From NCBI RefSeq assembly GCF_963576615.1, contig NC_088716.1, positions 58,916,228-58,980,227 on the forward strand: a stretch of DNA of 64,000 nt. Direction: 5' to 3'. Below, piece by piece: positions 22,052 to 36,200 of the stretch. The notes under the pieces were generated by a model. It was not told where the DNA came from, made no database searches, and saw only the letters and a list, made by a program, of their open reading frames with translations. Within the stretch, counting starts at the first letter, position 1, and each line of letters starts with the position of its first letter. A program made the position numbers and the translations under genes. This DNA is from Watersipora subatra (taxonomy: Eukaryota; Bryozoa; Gymnolaemata; Cheilostomatida; Watersiporidae).

Positions 22052-24217
22052 GGACGTATCTAATATTTGAATGATTTTTACCTGGGGGGGTTTGCATTAA
22101 GGAATTTCTATGGGTTTTTATACCTCTCATTTAAAAACTTACGCCTTGCGATGTCAACATTGGAAAAAATAAAATAGTATGGCAAGGGTTTACTGTAGTT
22201 TGAAAGCATATTAAATCTGGCAGAAGGTCTATTGCGGGCGTGAATATGACTTTTCCTGATTTGTTGAATTACAACCTTGATTGTATGCTCGTTACATATT
22301 CTGGCTACGCTACATACTCTGACTATTACAGATTTTACTTGCAAAAAACAAGAAACATAAAGATCCAGCTGTAAGCAAGTTGTTGTTTTATGGGTAAATT
22401 TGTGTGAACTTCTGGTACACGAGGTCTGATCATTTGATCACACAAAGCAAGGGTGGGTCATCATTGTTGTGAGGTATGAAGAGCTTACAACTAACTTTGA
22501 TTTCAACTTCTTTTCAGCGTTATGGTCTGCTCCATGCTAGTTCTCATCTTTATAACAGCCTTCTCCTGATATGAGACCACTATCCGTTCCTGAATATCTA
22601 AAAAAAATGTTCAGTTATTAGATAGCCTATTTATTAAAAATCATGTGCTATCGACCAGTTGAATTGCTGAACAATAACAAAATTAATTATATGAAAAATG
22701 TTGTTTTGTAACTGTAGATGACAATATAATCATCATAGTTTCTACTGGATAATTGAGGACTCCAGTGCAGTGAAGTCTACATGTCGAAAAGCTTACCCAT
22801 CATTTGAAAATGGCATTATTGATGAACACTCCAGGTAGTACGCCCACGAGCGGCCACATTACATTTGAATTCGTAAGATGGCCAGTGATGAAATATTGTG
22901 CCTTTTCATACTGAGGGATTTGAATATATCAACAAGTCTGTTCAATTACACATAAAACCAGTCAAGCCGCTACTTATTGCAAAGACTAGCTGATAAGAAA
23001 AACACTCCGTGATAATTATCGCGAAAATACATGTAGATCATCTTGACCTGGTAACGAAAGGTTTGTTTTCAAAATCGGTCGTAATTTTGCTGACTTTTCC
23101 ATCAGTACCATACCTGCCAACTCTCACGCATTGGGCGTGAGACTCACGCAATCACCCCAAAGAAAAAATGAAAATGCGTGAGAAATGCGTGAGATTTTTG
23201 CCCCAATTTCCACAATTTTATATATACTATCATGGATACATCAATTGCCCCAAAACCAAATCTCACGCATTGCCCCACTCTTGGGTTGGCAGGTCTGATC
23301 AGTATTGACATACTTTACAATATATTCTATTTCATATGCCTTGATGAGTGATAGGGCGTCTGAGAGTTTATCAGCAAACAGGAGCTGTTTCTTTGTAGAA
23401 ATGGAGCACTTCATTCAAGAACACCGGTACTTATGTTTGATAACAAAAAATGAAAATAAGAGCATTAAGTAACCATGTGTCGTAGATAACTTACAGGGTA
23501 GGAAGACAGAAATAACAGCTAAATGCAGTCAGTATGTTAAGAGAGCAGCGCCGAAACGGTAATATGGGTTTCAAACAACAGGCGTAAATGGAAGCGATGG
23601 AGGCCGGGAATTGACGGTCATCAGACAGGAGAGGGAAACAGTCTCTACATCGACAAGTCCGAACCTAGACAAGTCCCAATCACAACAAAGGTTGGTCCGA
23701 ATCTAGACAAAGGCTGGTCTGAATATCGACCAAAGGCAGGTTAGAAAAAATCGGCTAGGAAACCCTTTGTCCAATTGTTTTCGATGCGTGTACGTGTATA
23801 TGTTTCACAGGGAACTGCAACAACACAGATTCCAACATACTTCGTTTTGATGTCAGGAAGAAAGAAGGCAAGCATAAATATAAAGCTTACAATTGGACGC
23901 AGAAATTGTGAAAAACTTGAAAAACCATTTTGTGGTATTAAAAAAAGAATGCATGACTACAAAATAATTGAACTTATTTAATACTGAACCTATTATATTA
24001 ATCAGTATGGTTAATATTGTATGGTGTTTGTGACCAACTCGTTTCGAGATTGGGACCAACCGTTGTCGCTATACAAACTCGTCGAGGTTCGGACTATACC
24101 TAATCCACAGGAGATTACTACATTTCGCGCCTCAATACGTCAGCTGCGAAATAGACTTTCGAAAGAAAAAACGGAGCTAAAGTTGCGTGGATCTTTTAGC
24201 CAACGCAAAATATCATA
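22052..24217. other. non-coding; upstream region of UFSP2
   Basis: It contains one small inverted-repeat element (23108-23297) and a short degenerate 23-bp repeat near 23655-23750. A 65-codon open frame at 24021-24218 ends over the UFSP2 start codon; its 3' part is probably UFSP2 5' UTR. No TATA box is evident just upstream. Confidence 0.5.
23108..23297. mobile_element. 190-bp inverted-repeat element
   Basis: The ends carry ACCTGCCAAC and its partner GTTGGCAGGT. Inside both are copies of TCTCACGCATTG in opposite orientation. ATCAGTA occurs directly outside both ends (23101-23107 and 23298-23304), a likely 7- or 8-bp target duplication. That length would suit a hAT-like MITE. Confidence 0.75.
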
Positions 24218-27200
24218 ATGGAGGATTCAAGAGTTTTCATAGATACTGAAGTTGTCAAAGTGAGTGATTAGCAATAGTAGTAATTTTGGTAGTTTGAAGG
24301 GTAGCTTCTTACATATGTGGAAGAGAAAATTAGATAAAGCTGCGTTAGAATATGTATTAGTTTTAATAGTTTGGAGTTTAAACTAGTTTGTGCATTTGTC
24401 TTGTTATTCATCGTTTATCTCTTTTATGGTTGTTTTCCTTTGCCAAGTAACAATCTCTTAAGTGGAATTAAGCTGTGCAGTAGGAGTCAATTTAGCAGTA
24501 TTACCTGTACTGCTAAAATCATAGAAAAATCTGGCTTGGCTCCAACAATTGCATGTATGTCATTGCTGTATTTTGCCAGTGCATGAAACTATTCAGTTTG
24601 TTCAATTACATTAATTTATTGTACCCTTCTGCTCAGTATTTACTGCTATTCTATACATTATTATTATATCTTGGAAAGTTTGTAGTAGTTTAATCAATGA
24701 TTATCTAATTGCCAAAATTATTCAACCAACTACAGACTACTTTAATGTGTCATTTGATGTTAATATTATTTTATTTGTTTGCAGAAAATTCATCGCCTGT
24801 CTCGAAAGCATTCTGAACCACGGTATGGTTTCTTATATGGTACAGTAGTTTCCAATGGCCTTGTTGTTTCAGCCAGCTGTTATATTGCTGGTGGTCTAAA
24901 CAATGGAAACTTTATGGAGCATTACATGCAGAGCCGGTGTATGTTCCCTGTAGGTAAGAAACTGTGTTCATGAAAAACAACTTTCTAGTTTATGGGTCTT
25001 TACTGCCATGTAAAGTCTACAATCGTAGAGTTCTCAACCAACGCTTGTTTTGTGCCTAGATGGTGCTGGGTTTATGTATGTTGGATGCTTTTGAATGTAG
25101 ACATTAACTTTGTTACAGGAGTGGATCCAATAGGTGTGTTTCTATGCAACTGTGATGCTCGTGAAGTGTCCAACATAATACCTGTTGGTGAGAATAGTCA
25201 AGTGAGTTGGTGTTGGTATTATTAAGTCGAGGCCTCTTTAATTGTTAACTGCAAACAATTCAGAATTTTTCTGCAATGTATGGGCCAACTTAATAGTATT
25301 GACTAGTAGGTACTGTGATTAGTAGTAGAAACTGTGACTAGTAGTGAACACAGCAACTAGTAGTGGTCACAGTGACTAGTAGTGGTCACAGTGACTAGTA
25401 GTGGACGCAGTAGCTAGTAGTGGACACAGTGACTAGTAGTGGACACAGTGATTAGTAGGGGACACAGTGACTAGTAGTGGACACAGTGACTAGTATTGGA
25501 CACATTGACTAATAGTGGACACAGTGACTAGTAATGGTCACAGTGACTAGTAGTGAACACAGTGACTAGTAGTGGACACAGTGACTAATAGTGGTCACAG
25601 TGATTAGTAGTGGTCACAGTGACTAGTAGTGGACACAGTGACTAGTAGTGGACATAGTGACTAGTAGTGGACACAGTGACCAGTATTGGACACAGTGACT
25701 AGTAATGGTCACAGTGACTAGTATTGGACACAGTGACTAGTATTGGACACAGTGACTAATAGTGGACACAGTAACTAGCATTGGACACAGTGACTAGTAT
25801 TGCACACAGTGACTAGTATTGGACAGAGTGACTAGTAGTGGTCACAGTGACTAGTAGTGGACACAGTGACTAGTGGGTGGTGTAGGCCTATTTGTTTTTA
25901 TTATTATGAGCGCATGAAGCATTTTTATTTAGGCAGCACACGGCTCTTTTTTAACAGAATTTGCAGCGACACTGCTGAATCTGTAAAAACCCTCAATTCT
26001 CCAATAGTCATTAAAAGAAAAAAGTTGTTAATTTTTCAAAATTTCCAAAAACCAATTATATAACCCCTGACATTACAGTGTGTCGATCAAAATCAACAAA
26101 ACGCCACAACTCATGTAAACGCAGTTACATTCTGAAGATTTCCCGTTAGGAGTCATTGGCATCTGTTGCCTTACATTTGCATCCCGTTCTATGAATACAC
26201 AAAGGAATTTTGGTTAGCTGGACTGGCTTGGCATCCTTTAATGGCAATATGCAATTACCTTTATAATGTAGATTATAAGACTGTTTTGGTATTTTATGTT
26301 ATTAAAAGCCATTTCCTAGAAGTTGAGTGTTTCGGTATTTACCCTAAGTTGGGTTTATCTGATGCGGTAGTTTAGCAGCTTATTTGTCTGGCTACTCTTA
26401 ACTCTTGATGGGACGAAATACTTAGGACAATTCTCCTCGATTAAACAGTGTAGTTAATCATACTCTTCACCTGAACATAAAATAATGGTGCAATGTCATC
26501 ATGGCATCATTTAGTTTACAGAGAAATTGATATGTACATGTAAGCTAACACGAGGTCGATAAGGAGCTGATGATGGTAAAACGTTAATATGTGTTGAATC
26601 AGAAATTAATAGTTTCGTCTTACGTAATTATGGTGTGCAGTAGGAAAATGATATTACTATCAGTAAGAATAATATCGGCCAACTCTTATTATTTTCAAAG
26701 ATGTCATCGTGCCGACTCAATGCTTTGTCACTCAGCAAAGGAGTGAATTCTTTAACAGTGGAAATCTTTGAGTTCACGGACAACTGTTTTGCTGACGATA
26801 ACATTTATTATGACCTATATAAAAATTTCGTACTGATGATTGGCTTAGGAAGAGACCGTATATTTATCGCTTATAGACTCTTTACTTATGTACGACTACA
26901 CGTGTCATGAATTGCTCTACCTCTTAAATCTGAACGTTCCAAGAAAAAATCTCATTCAAACTCTTATATACAATGTATCTGCACTTGGGTGGTCTACTAA
27001 AACAAAATTACATTAAATTGAAACTCGATGGCTTTGCTTCATATAGATACTAATGAGTGCCCGGCATTGTGCGGGTAATAGAATAATTACCCAATGAATT
27101 TGAGTAACTTACCCGATAAGCTAGTAGTCTGAATCATTACTAAATCAGTAGCCGTGTTTTAAGCCAGCTTAATAATCGTTACATGTAATGACTAACTGTG

Positions 27201-30200
27201 TTACTTCATAACCCCAAGCGCTGCAAGTGTGGATATTTTAACCAATGTAATTAATGTAATCACAGTCATTTGTAGGTATGGTCAGTCACTAGATCGTAGT
27301 ATAGTGGTTTAGATCGCTTGTCTTTAGACCTGGAGGTACCGAGATCAATTCCTTTGTTAAGCAGATTTTTCATTGCTAGGTTTTATTTGCCATAACTGGT
27401 CACAATTATGGCCAACAAAAAGCAAACATGGATATGTAATATATATATTGATTGTGTTCATTTGAATCACTTAAATATTGTAAGTTCACTATTAACAGAT
27501 GAAAACTTATATTTCTATGGCTAGCCAGTTAGAACTTGGATATGAATATTTTCCTTCCATGGTTTTCAGTTTGTTACTTTATCATGAAACCATCTACTTG
27601 GTTCCATGATAGGGTAGAAAACTTAAAACTACAGAGAAATTGATTAGCTCCCCCTTACAGAGAAATTAAAATCAAATTCCTCCTTTTTTTAATTTAGTTT
27701 TGCATTTAGTTTTTTTTATGCCAGCTGTCAGAGCGGTTGGTATGCATTTGCTTGGATAAAGGAGGCGAAGATATTGATCTATATATGTACAACAGATTCA
27801 CAAAAGAGTTAACCTCTAGTGAATTCACAGAGACCAACAGCAACTCCTACTCAGACCATGTATTTCTCCGTCTCACTACTCCAGTTAATATACACTACAA
27901 GTTCTCTATCAAAAAAGGTTAGATGTTACAGCACACATTGTCATTTATTTTGCCCGATTATCGCTTATATCTTTATTTCTTATTCTGAATATGAAGGTCG
28001 TTATTATACTCTGAATGTCTAGAAATATGAAGGGTGTGAGCCATCATTCCTGTATTCTCTGCATTATTTGCCTCTCCCTACATCACCTCTCCCTACATCA
28101 CCTCTCCCTACATCACCTCTCCCTACATCATCTCTCCCTACATCATCTCTCCCTACATCACCTCTCCCTACATCACCTCTCCCTACATCACCTCTCCCTA
28201 CATCACCTCTCCCTACATCATCTCTCCCTACATCATCTCTCCCTGCATCACCTCTCCCTACATCACCTCTCCCTACATCACCTCTCCCTACATCACCTCT
28301 CTCTACGTCACCTTTCCCTACATCACCTCTCCCTACATCACCTCTCCCTACATCACCTCTCCCTACATCACCTCTCCCTACATCACCTCTCCCTACATCA
28401 CCTCTCCCTACATCACCTCTCCCTACATCACCTCTCCCTACATCATCTCTCCCTACATCATCTCTCCCTACATCACCTCTCCCTACATCACCTCTCCCTA
28501 CATCACCTCTCCCTACATCACCTTTCCCTACATCACCTCTCCCTACATCACCTCTCCCTACATCACCTCTCCCTACATCACCTCTCCCTACATCATCTCT
28601 CCCTACATCATCTCTCCCTGCATCACCTCTCCCTACATCACCTCTCCCTACATCACCTCTCCCTACATCACCTCTCTCTACGTCACCTTTCCCTACATCA
28701 CCTCTCCCTACATCACCTCTCCCTACATCACCTCTCCCTACATCATCTCTCCCTACATCATCTCTCCCTGCATCACCTCTCCCTACATCACCTCTCCCTA
28801 CATCACCTCTCTCTACGTCACCTTTCCCTACATCACCTCTCCCTACATCACCTCTCCCTACATCACCTCTCCCTACATCACCTCTCCCTACATCACCTCT
28901 CCCTACATCACCTCTCCCTACATCACCTCTCCCTACATCACCTCTCCCTACATCACCTCTCCCTACATCACCTCTCTCTACATCACCTCTCTCTACATCA
29001 CCTTTCCCTACATCACCTCTCCCTACATCACCTCTCCCTACATCACCTCTCCCTACATCACCTCTCCCTACATCATCTCTCCCTACATCATCTCTCCCTG
29101 CATCATCTCTCCCTACATCATCTCTCCCTACATCACCTCTCCCTACATCACCTCTCCCTACATCACCTCTCCCTACATCACCTCTCCCTACATCACCTCT
29201 CCCTACATCACCTCTCCCTACATCATCTCTCCCTACATCATCTCTCCCTACATCATCTCTCCCTACATCACCTCTCCCTACATCACCTCTCCCTACATCA
29301 CCTCTCTCTACGTCACCTTTCCCTACATCACCTCTCCCTACATCACCTCTCCCTACATCACCTCTCCCTCCACCTCCTCTCTCTCCACCTCCTCTCCCTC
29401 CACCTCCTCTCTCTCCACCTCCTCTCTCTCCACCTCCTCTCTCTCCACCTCCTCTCCCTACACCTTCTCTTCCTTCATCACTTTTTCCAACACTCACCTC
29501 TATCATTTACATCTTCACCATTCACCACACCTATACTACTCCCTGTACCACTGGCTATACAGCTGTTCAACATATTGTACTGGCAGATATGTTCAGATAT
29601 GTTTGTATAGCATCACCTTGCACATTGTAAACCTCAAATTGCTTGAATGAAGTACAACAGTCTCCACCTATGCCTTTTTTCATGGGTACTGATTACTAAG
29701 TCATCTCACAGGCAAGCTTATGTTCTGACAGCACTCTATCTGTCTTCAGTTGTCAGTTGAATGGTCATCCTTGAACTGCTGCTAAAATCTGATGGTACCA
29801 CTGTGATGGCCATTATTGCACAAGCTTATTTTTAATCTAAAGTATTTGAGAGCCATCTAGGACAGACAGTAAAGCGCAAATATTTCCTACCAGTTTCATG
29901 ATCTGACTTTCCCCATTATAAAATGTTCACTTCCCTTACAACCAGAGGCCTGTGTTTTAGCTGAGCTTGACGCAAACTGTTCTCAGGCAGTGGAGGATTT
30001 GCTAGCTTCCTATCACTCCGACAAAGCTTACTATGAACTCTGTGGGGCAGACATCTTGATCAGCAACAATAGAGTTATCGGCGCTGACGAAGAAATGTCT
30101 GTGGAAAAAGTTTTCAAAACAATCGAAAAAAGAAACAGTGAAAATGATTTTAGTGGAAGGCGTAAGAAATCTCTCGATGAGGTTAGTCCCAGCTATAACC

Positions 30201-33200
30201 AAGCAAGCTGATGGTATGTTGTTTTACCACAGACAGATGGTGCCTTGGTTCATTTGAATACTCTGATTTCTCATTCACTTGTAGGTCAAGGTCATTTATG
30301 CCAAGGCATTAACCAAACTTACAGTGGATAAGTCAGACAACTCTGTCTTATACTCTCCAATAATCCACTACAAGAGAGGTGAGCCCCGACTACTAAGGCT
30401 GTCTGCTCCCCATTTTCATTGAGTGATCATATACACAGTCACGTGAAAAAGTATAGGAGCTCCTACAATAATGTAGCATTTCGGAATAAATTGTCGGATA
30501 TAACATGTCATAAATTACTTTTAAAATGGACAAAAATACAGAAATTTAATATCATGATAATGCTCAGAATCTCATCTATCTGTTTTTCTTATCTACTCGT
30601 CTTTAAACGTAATACTCTAGCTGTTATTTCGCTGAGCAGTGTTAAATGAAAAAGTTTTTTACTAAAGGCTAATTTAAAAAGCAAGTGCGTAAGCTGTCAA
30701 AATTGACTAAATAGAATATATACTGCTAAGCTAGTAGAAATGTTAAACATTTGGAAAAACTTAAAATTTAGCATAGTGGCTTGAAAAAGAATTACCACCT
30801 ATTAACTCTTTCTGAACTTTCATTAACACAGAGCAGATCTCATCATGTGAGAGAAATTAGGAGGAATCAATTTCAACTCGCAATCAAGACAACAACATCA
30901 AAGAAAAGTGTACATTTTAAGGTTAAAATGATGTAGAACTTTATTTGAGTTGATTACGCTGGGCTTATTTAGTCTTATTGTCCAATTGGATGAAGATTAT
31001 GAAAACTATTGGGCGGTCTTTCTACTTTCGCGCATGGCTGTAGCTTGCAGTAACATAAACACTGCAGTTACAAACACACTGATAGTATGTATTACTTGGT
31101 TACCTGCATAGCATGACATGCATAACATCATCACGCTGGTCGTCCTCACCAGTCTAGTAACCTGTACATCTACGATTGGCCAAAATATTTGTTTTTTGTG
31201 TTTCTAGTTTTAGCCATTTTCATTGGCGGTTCATTGCAATTAATTACATCTTCATCGTCTTATGTAGCCTTTCCTTTTTTCAGTAAAAATCTCGCAGCGC
31301 AAATAGCAGCCCTAGCGCTTTTATCAACACTGAATGTCCAGACTCTGTGATAAAGAGTTAGATATGATCTGGCATTTATTCAGTTCAGGGCAATTTTAAT
31401 TAGTAAATTTAATCATTATTACTAGTTTTTCATTGGTCAAGCTGCTTCTCAAAACCATCTGTTCATGTGTGAATCTTTTTCTCATTTGGGTCTTCTCATA
31501 AGTCAACCCATTTTTAATTCCCATATTCTCATTGGTCAGTTTATCATTCATCACATGTTCTTATTGGTCAATTTATCTTTCCTTACCATCATTGCATTGG
31601 TCGATCTATTTGTAGTACCGTGTTACTATTAGTCAATGTATTTTAGAACCATTTTCTTATGTAGTTATAAACTGTTTTCTATTTTATTTTAACACAAACT
31701 CTATGTATCGGCCAACCTCTTACTTTATTAAAAACAGTTTTAGTACTGATTGTTCATCTGCTGTAACATTACAACACATTCCTGGTTTGCTTTCTGGTTG
31801 AAGGTTCTGCTTGGAGGTTCTGCTTGGTGCAAGTCTACCATTTAGTTTACACTTGAGTTTGAACAAAAGGATATCTTATTCCAATAGTAGTTTATAACAA
31901 CGTTCAATGTCAAGACAAGTTACTAGTTTTAATGAAAGAAAATGCATCAACTGCGAATCGTTTCTTAATAATTTGATTAGTGCACGCTTCTGAAGATTAA
32001 TGGCGTACTTCAGTAATGATGTTAGCAAGACCGCACCAAGGCATGAGTGCTATGGTGCGGTTCAACTATTTTCCGATACGTTGTCCTATTAGAAGCAAAG
32101 GATTATTCACTTATCTAGTTTTAGGTTTAACTTTTTTGATCTCCATCTGCTTTGAGCCATGATTGCCTCTTAACTAGCTTATCCCGCTCGCTAATTACAA
32201 AACACAGTGTTGTTGGTCTAGTGTAGTTCCTAGAAACTGTATTCTCTAGTTATATCAACTAAAGTTTACCATTTGTTTTTAGCTGAAGCACTAATGGTGT
32301 CTGTGTCAATTCCCATTGAGGCGGTGATAGTAGTACCTAAATCACAGGCTATTAGGAGTCTGTTTGACCTCTTCTTCAGATCCATTAGGAGACAGCTCCA
32401 TGCTGTCAGAGCACTTCTCTCATCCTACACAGTATGTTACATACTGTATATCCTGAACAAGTTGTTCCTTGTCAGTCGAATAACTTCTACAGTTTGATCA
32501 ATGACATTCCTCAATAACTACGTGTGAGCTCAATGTTTTCATGAGAATTGCTTTAGCATCTACTTTTCAACACATAACATCGTGTATTCCGGTAAATCGG
32601 CAAACATTGCTGTCGACATTGACTATTGTGAATAATGTCGGTGAATTGTTGTGAAGCTTTCTTAGGTCTATAGTCCGGTATATGAACAGACCTTATTTTA
32701 CTTTTGGCAGAAGTATGCAAATGGTTATGTCATTTTTATGTTATTTTGCAAATCTACCAAAATTACCCACTGGCTTTCATACAAGAGGTTTGTTAGAATT
32801 TTGGTTGTTGGAAGCAGTTGATTTCGGAGTAAAAATTTGTGAATAAATCTTAAAATAGAATAATTAACTTGAAAGAAATATAAAAATACATATGACGTCA
32901 AGTAGGAGAAAATATTGGGTTCAACTTTTGATCTAATATCCAACACTCTGCTTCCGAAGTTTGTAAATCAGGAAATGTGCACAAAGTTTTCATTCACACA
33001 GGTTTCCAAAGCCAAAACCATAGTACAGTGTTTGTTGATTCAACTGCCTACAAGAGTGAAAGAGAGAGTTGTTCCTACTGTGTCTGAGTAGTATCAAACA
33101 TTACTTTCTACTCTCAAAATCTAGTTTAACACTAATGGCTCCCAAGGTGGCTAGTGTTAGTGGTAAGAGTAAAAACTAAAAAGAATAGAAGTGAATGTTT

Positions 33201-36200
33201 TCTTATCAATAAAGTGAGAAATACGAGGTCTGATTCAAAAGTTCCCGGAATGGAGTTGTATACACTTTCATATTTGTACGATGGAAAAACCCATTGCAGC
33301 GTTTGTTGGGAAACGCCTTCGGAGTGTTGTCACAAAGTTTCGGGTCGCTATGACAACGCGTTCTCACATCAGCCGACGATATGTCAAGGTCTGTCAGGTG
33401 CATCCGGCGATTTTTTAATAAATTTATCGTCATGTCTAATCTATCGGAACAGCGTATTTGCATTAAATTTTTTGTGAAATTAAGGAAAACAAGTACTCAA
33501 ACAATTGAAATGTTGAATATTGCTTTTGGAGATGCTGCTCTGAAAAAAACACAAGTTTTTGAGTGGCACAAACGTTTTCGTGAAGGTAGAGACAGCACTG
33601 AAGATGATGCGAGGTCTGGCAGACCAGTTTCGGCAAGAACTTGCTCGTCAATCGACTGTGTGAGGTCACTGTTCCAAGGCAGATCGTCGTTTAACTATTA
33701 GAGAAATATCTGGAGAGACTGGACTTGGTTTTGTATGTGTTCAGAGTTGTAACTGACGATTTGAACATGAGAAGAGTCGCAGCAAAGTTCGTGCCACATT
33801 TGCTAACTGGTGACCAAAAGGAGCTCAGAGCTCGTTGCATGCTTGCAACGATTTCAAGGAAGCCTGGAGGAATGAAAAAAACTTTCTTTCGAAGGTAATA
33901 ACTGGAGATGAGTCTTGGGTGTATGGTTATGACCCAGAGACTAAATTCCAAAGTAGCCAATGGAAGTCTCCAGGCTCCCCAAGACCAAAAAAGGCGAGGA
34001 TGTCTCAGTCAGGTGTAAAGACCATGCTGATCACGTTTTTCGATATTCATGGGAGTAGTGCACCATGAGTACTTACCACAAGGTACTACTGTGAATCAGT
34101 ATGTTTACATTGAAATTATGAGGCATCTTAGGGAAAAAGTTAAGCGCAAAAGACCTGAACTGTGGCACACAAGTTCATGGATGCTGCACCATGATAACGC
34201 ACCCGCCCACACTGCATTCTCTGTGAAGTAGTATTGCACTAAAAACAACATGGCTGTTTTACCACATCCTCCATATTCACCAGATCTGGCTCCCTGTGAC
34301 TTCTGGCTATTTCCTAAGTTAAAACTTCCTATGAAAGGAACCAGATTTGACAGTATAGAGTCGATTCAACTAGCAACAACGAGAGAGTTAAACAGCATCG
34401 ACGCCAATGGCTTTCAGCACTGCATGGCATCATGGCAGAAGAGGTGGGACAAGTGTATCGGTAGCCAATAGGAGTACTTTGACGGGGACTAACTAAATAG
34501 GTAAATTGAAGCAACGTGCTTTGAGTTATAGCTTCATTCCTGGAACTTTTCGATCAGACCTCGTAATAGCAAAATATGAGCGAATATCTATGGGACTTTC
34601 TATTAGCTATTGATTAATTAGATATTGAAGCGTAAAATGGATGAGAATGAAGAGGCTGGGCGTGACTAATATAGATAGAGTTTAAATATATAAAATACGA
34701 ATTATGGTAATATATGTTCATTTGAGTTGACTGTCTCTATATTTATATTTTATCTCTTCATATGAGCATCATTTGTACCATCAAGACTCAACCTTCATGT
34801 AATTCGTCTGACTTCAAGGTGACTTCAAGGTGAAGCACTGACAATACCGACTTCTGTTTATTGATCATCACTTCATTAATTCAGTTACTTAATTATAATA
34901 ATGCAGCCTTTTACATTTGTTCCAGTCTATAGTGTAACGCAAGGGCGGATCTACTGTGGTGCATATGGTGCAAATGCACCACGCTAAATATGGCAAGAAA
35001 ATTTTTAAAAAAGATTTAAAATCCATCAAGAATTGAGTGAATTACAGTTCATTTCACTGAGGACTTGCTTTGGAAAGAAGTGAACACAAACGATCTAGCA
35101 GGGCTCGTTACAACGAAGAAGTTGTAATAATCTTGACCTGAATTTGTTTAGCTTATAAACAAATGAGGGTGGTCCCAATAGACATCCCCAATTGAGCCAC
35201 AACTTTTTCGAAAGAAGTACTACAAGCAATTTTAAAAGCAAATTGTCTCGGAAGAAAGGCCAAAAACGAATTTACATCATTTCTTTCAAGGACAAAACAA
35301 CAATTCCAAAAATTAGGCCTTACTATGTCTGTTTTATAAAAGCACCGTTGTGTAGATAATACTGCAAAACATTGTTCATGGTAGTTTGCAGAAATGATGG
35401 TTTATTTCTGCACAGCCAAACCAAATGGTTGTTGATGTTTTGTGATTGATTTTCTCTTGATTTTATTGCACAAATGTTTATTAACTTTCTGTTTACATGT
35501 AACCTTGATATACATAGTATAATAAACATTATAAAACACCAATTTAGTTAATCATATCTAATGTCAATTTTTACCTCTAAACTTGCTGTTTGCTGCAAAC
35601 AAATGATTACACTTTTTTGGACTCAAACACACCTCCTTCATTCTAACATGCCTAAATTTCAAAAGGTTCCGCTGGTGAGGGGCCAGGCAAGTGGGTCGCC
35701 CCGCGCACCCCCTCTCACCCTAGATATTTTACACAAATTTTGCACCACACACTTTATTTCCTAGATCTGCCCCTGTAACGTCACACATGTTTACTTATAC
35801 GTGAACGTATAAGTAAACATGTTTAAATACATATATACGTATATAATTAGCTAAAGTATTTACTATTATCCTTCTCAGCTGTAAAAATGGTTAATCGAGT
35901 ACGGTGTGCTTTTACAAGTTTGTTAGCTCCACCATTTGACAGCTTTGACAAACGAATACTTTCAGATGGATTTACTTTATATTTCAAAGTTTGACCACAT
36001 GTCGATGTAAACATGATGGTTGCTTTGACTTTTTGTGTTCTCATGGACACAGAGATATGTAGATGTCTTTCCCATCCGCTGTAAATACTTATAAGTGGTA
36101 TTATGCACATCGGAGATCCATGATATAATGTACTTTCAGGGTACAGAAATACCTTTGCTACGTATGATTTACTTTTGGGTGCATGGAATGCACTTCCCTC

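Noticed and set aside
27291-27365. Functional tRNA gene
   Set aside because: Only the A box is good; no acceptor stem or full cloverleaf forms, so a SINE head is more likely.
28015-29630. Open frames of about 480-530 codons on both strands
   Set aside because: They are the 15-bp minisatellite read in several frames and lie entirely inside UFSP2 intron 4.
33002-33090. Candidate UFSP2 exon after a CACACAG acceptor
   Set aside because: The best frame runs to a stop without a usable in-phase donor. Exon 7 joins exon 8 directly in phase 0 and gives the expected family order.
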